Positions 5,887 to 7,638 of a stretch of DNA of 7,638 bases are shown here, piece by piece (position 1 is the stretch's first letter; each line of letters begins with the position of its first letter). This DNA is from Chloroflexota bacterium. Its GTDB lineage: Bacteria; Chloroflexota; Anaerolineae; Caldilineales; Caldilineaceae. Made by a program: the position numbers and the translations under genes. The DNA lies in assembly GCA_003577365.1 (NCBI GenBank), contig QEUY01000155.1, forward strand, positions 1 to 7,638. Reading direction: 5' to 3'. Under the pieces are notes generated by a model. It searched no databases. It saw only the letters and a list, made by a program, of their open reading frames with translations, and was not told the origin of the DNA.

Positions 5887-6758
5887 GCATCTTGGTTGGC
5901 AACAACACCCGTCTCGTCGTCCAGGGCATCACCGGGCGTGAAGGCGCATTTCACACCCAACAGATGATCGAGTATGGCACCAACGTCGTGGCCGGCGTGA
6001 CGCCCGGCAAGGGCGGCGAATGGGCCGTCGGCAACGTCCCCGTCTTCGACACCGTCAAAGAAGCCGTGGACGCCACCGGCGCCAATACCAGCATCATCTA
6101 TGTGCCGGCCCGCTTCGCCCCGGACGCCATCTATGAGGCCGCCGACGCCGGGATCGAGCTGGTCGTCTGCATCACCGAAAACATCCCCGCGCTCGACATG
6201 GTGCAGGTGCGCGCCTTTCTGGACACCACGCCCACGCGCCTGGTCGGGCCGAACTGCCCAGGGCTGATCACCCCCGGCGAGGCCAAGGTCGGCATCATGC
6301 CCGGCCACATCCACACGCCCGGCAGCGTCGGCATCGTCAGCCGCTCCGGCACGCTCACCTATGAAGTGGTCTATGCCCTCACTGCGCGCGGCATCGGCCA
6401 GAGCACCGCCATCGGCATCGGCGGCGACCCGATCATCGGCACCAAATTTATCGACGTCTTGCAGATGTTCCAAGACGACCCTGGCACCGACCAGGTGGTT
6501 CTCATCGGCGAAATCGGCGGCACCGACGAACAGATCGCCGCCGAATTCATCGCCAACCAGATGACCAAACCGGTCACCGCCTTTATCGCCGGGCAGACCG
6601 CGCCGCCGGGCCGCCGCATGGGCCATGCCGGCGCCATCATCTCCGGCGGCGAAGGCACTGCCGCCGAAAAGATCGCAGCCCTGCGTGCCGCGGGCGCGCA
6701 GGTGGCGCGCCACCCGGACGAGATCGCCGACATGGTGGCGGAGCGGCTCAGTAGCTGA
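5883..6758 (+). CDS. sucD: Succinyl-CoA synthetase alpha subunit
   Basis: SucD binds CoA and carries the histidine that is phosphorylated during succinyl-CoA cleavage. The protein is 291 residues, the usual size. It starts at ATG 5883-5885, which overlaps the sucC stop in an ATGA, with GGAG seven bases upstream inside sucC; translation is therefore probably coupled and subunits made in equal amounts. Visible motifs: a CoA-binding Rossmann domain with ITGREG (16-21) and VVAGVTPGKGG (35-45); YVPARFAPDA (73-82); ITENIP (97-102); GPNCPGLI (122-129); SRSGTLTYE (153-161); GIGGDPIIGT (178-187); E210 in IGEIGG; and the active-site loop GRRMGHAGAIISGG (243-256), where H248 is the phosphohistidine. All key residues are present and I see no sign of damage or transfer. 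The operon seems to end here, because a hairpin with a T-rich tail follows 25-70 bases after the stop. Confidence 0.98.
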   Translation: MSILVGNNTRLVVQGITGREGAFHTQQMIEYGTNVVAGVTPGKGGEWAVGNVPVFDTVKEAVDATGANTSIIYVPARFAPDAIYEAADAGIELVVCITENIPALDMVQVRAFLDTTPTRLVGPNCPGLITPGEAKVGIMPGHIHTPGSVGIVSRSGTLTYEVVYALTARGIGQSTAIGIGGDPIIGTKFIDVLQMFQDDPGTDQVVLIGEIGGTDEQIAAEFIANQMTKPVTAFIAGQTAPPGRRMGHAGAIISGGEGTAAEKIAALRAAGAQVARHPDEIADMVAERLSS

Positions 6759-6782
6759 CCTGCTCCACCCCCGCCTCATCCG

Positions 6783-6838
6783 ACACGCCCTGCCCACCAC
6801 GCCCTGTATGGCTTTGTGCAGGGCGTGTTTCTTTGTTT
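6783..6838 (+). terminator. sucCD terminator with two alternative left arms
   Basis: CAGGGCGTG (6819-6827) can pair with CACGCCCTG at 6798-6806 (9 bp, 12-base loop) or with the same string at 6784-6792; the outer choice extends to 10 bp by pairing A6783 with T6828. The tail TTTCTTTGTTT (6828-6838) is T-rich. The inner hairpin is the likelier terminator. It lies just downstream of sucD and before the regulator gene. Confidence 0.82.
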
Positions 6839-6853
6839 GCGCCATGTCGCAAA
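6836..6853. promoter_or_regulatory. 18-bp near-perfect palindrome, candidate operator
   Basis: TTTGCGCCATGTCGCAAA matches its reverse complement at 16 of 18 positions. It begins in the T-tail of the sucCD terminator, about 40 bp upstream of a weak -10-like box and 109 bp before the regulator start. Its size and symmetry suit a dimeric DNA-binding protein. The identity of that protein is unknown. Confidence 0.45.
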
Positions 6854-6890
6854 TGAGACGCGCCCCACCGATCCCCGCCCCACCGCCTCT

Positions 6891-6896
6891 GACAAT
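6891..6896 (+). promoter_or_regulatory. Weak -10-like box before the regulator gene
   Basis: GACAAT, inside CTGACAATAGAAG, lies 66 bases upstream of the ATG at 6963. It resembles the TACAATAGGAAG string at 2064-2075 before the helical protein gene. There is no convincing -35, so an activator may be needed or the call may be wrong. Confidence 0.3.
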
Positions 6897-6962
6897 AGAA
6901 GCAGGCCACCGGCCACGATCCGTTCACTGCTGGCTTTGAGCAAAGAGCTACGACCTGCTGCC

Positions 6963-7625
6963 ATGCCTCTGCTGCCGATTCGCCTTTTGATCGTCGCCTC
7001 CGACCTGCTGGCGCGCTCCGGCCTGGCCGGGCTGTTGAGCAGCGCCCCCGAACTGGAGGTCATCGCCCAGACCGCGCCCAGCGGCGACCTGGCCGCGCTG
7101 CTCGCCGTCTATCAACCGCAGGTGATGTTGTGGGATGCAGGCTGGAACGCCGACCAGGAACTTGATCTTCTGGCCGACCTTGCGCCCGGCGGCACGCCTG
7201 AAGCCGACGTCTATCCGGACACCGTTCGCATTGTGGCGCTGGTCGCCAATGAAGCGGGCGCTCGCCCCCTTTGGGATGCGGGCCTGCGTGCTATCCTGCT
7301 GCGTTCAACGCCGCTGCCGCGCCTGATCGCGGCCATCTGCGCCGCAGCCGAAGGCCTCATCGTGGTGGACGAGCCGCTGCTCGGCCTCTTTGCACGCCTC
7401 TCCCCGCTCGACGACCAGCCGCTGGCAGAGCCGCTCACCCCGCGCGAGCGAGAGGTGCTCCAGCTTCTGGCCCAGGGCATGGCGAACAAGACCATCGCCC
7501 GCACGCTGGCGATCAGCGAGCATACGGTCAAATTCCACGTCAACGCCATCCTCGCCAAGCTCGGCGCACAAAGCCGCACCGACGCCGTGGTGCGCGCCTC
7601 GCGCGCCGGTCTCGTGATCCTCTAG
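6963..7625 (+). CDS. NarL/LuxR-type response regulator with atypical receiver domain
   Basis: The 220-residue protein is a two-domain transcription regulator. I chose the ATG at 6963 because the receiver fold starts at once (IRLLIVASD, 6-14); the frame is open further upstream, but that extension runs into the sucCD terminator. No good ribosome site precedes the ATG. The receiver spans about 5-125. The likely phosphate-accepting D58 is kept (VMLWD), but the acidic pair of VDDH is VASD (A12, S13, with D14 next), the switch Ser/Thr position falls at ALVANE (92-97) without a Ser/Thr, and the conserved Lys is R114 (AILLRS). From about 158 to 218 lies a full LuxR helix-turn-helix: LTPREREVLQLLAQG, NKTIARTLAISEHTVKFHV as the recognition region, and ILAKLGAQSRTDAV. 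It should bind DNA as a dimer. No histidine kinase is in the window, and the target genes are unknown; autoregulation through the palindrome at 6836-6853 is only a guess. Confidence 0.9.
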   Translation: MPLLPIRLLIVASDLLARSGLAGLLSSAPELEVIAQTAPSGDLAALLAVYQPQVMLWDAGWNADQELDLLADLAPGGTPEADVYPDTVRIVALVANEAGARPLWDAGLRAILLRSTPLPRLIAAICAAAEGLIVVDEPLLGLFARLSPLDDQPLAEPLTPREREVLQLLAQGMANKTIARTLAISEHTVKFHVNAILAKLGAQSRTDAVVRASRAGLVIL

Positions 7626-7638
7626 CCGCAGGGCGTGC

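Noticed and set aside
5553..6845. A 430-codon open frame on the minus strand opposite sucC and sucD
   Set aside because: It mirrors two clearly conserved genes, is low in recognisable motifs and rich in G, A, D and H as expected from the complement of GC-rich coding DNA.
6816..6962. A 49-residue N-terminal extension of the response regulator from a GTG
   Set aside because: It would start within the sucCD terminator stem, has no receiver-like sequence, and the receiver fold begins directly at the ATG at 6963.

Overview
The window is ordinary-looking, GC-rich bacterial chromosome. The gene set and protein styles (a family-39-like membrane glycosyltransferase with a long C-terminal beta-rich tail, a soluble helical hypothetical protein, a NarL-type regulator and a sucCD pair starting with TTG) remind me of Chloroflexota such as Anaerolineae or Caldilineae. 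That placement is inference; no rRNA or other phylogenetic marker is present. I see no tRNA, rRNA, CRISPR array, insertion sequence or phage gene.

Layout, left to right. Bases 1-2030 (+) hold the 3' part of a large membrane glycosyltransferase-like gene entering from outside the window. After a short gap with a -10-like box comes a small helical protein of unknown function (2108-2605, +). A perfect 15-bp hairpin at 2633-2668 separates it from a convergent minus-strand pair: a nucleotide-sugar epimerase/dehydratase-like SDR (2720-3817) and, upstream of it, a zinc-ribbon Nudix hydrolase (3883-4437). A 306-bp divergent intergenic region (4438-4743) carries a -10 box for each direction. It then opens into the sucC-sucD operon (4744-6758, +), whose genes overlap by 4 bp and end at a terminator-like hairpin. 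The last gene (6963-7625, +) is a NarL/LuxR-type response regulator with an unusual receiver domain.

How the genes relate. SucC and SucD form the beta and alpha subunits of succinyl-CoA synthetase, the substrate-level phosphorylation step of the TCA cycle. The glycosyltransferase and the SDR would both fit cell-surface glycan or glycolipid synthesis, but they lie on opposite strands and are not one operon. The Nudix enzyme is probably a housekeeping nucleotide pyrophosphohydrolase. The regulator has its own intergenic region, and nothing in the sequence ties it to sucCD.

I did not find a clearly novel multi-gene system. The points most worth checking are small: the response regulator lacks most receiver switch residues; an 18-bp near-palindrome lies upstream of it; an 11-bp exact repeat brackets the sucCD promoter; a short upstream reading frame ends on the sucC start codon; and the helical hypothetical protein shows an apparent 55-residue internal duplication.
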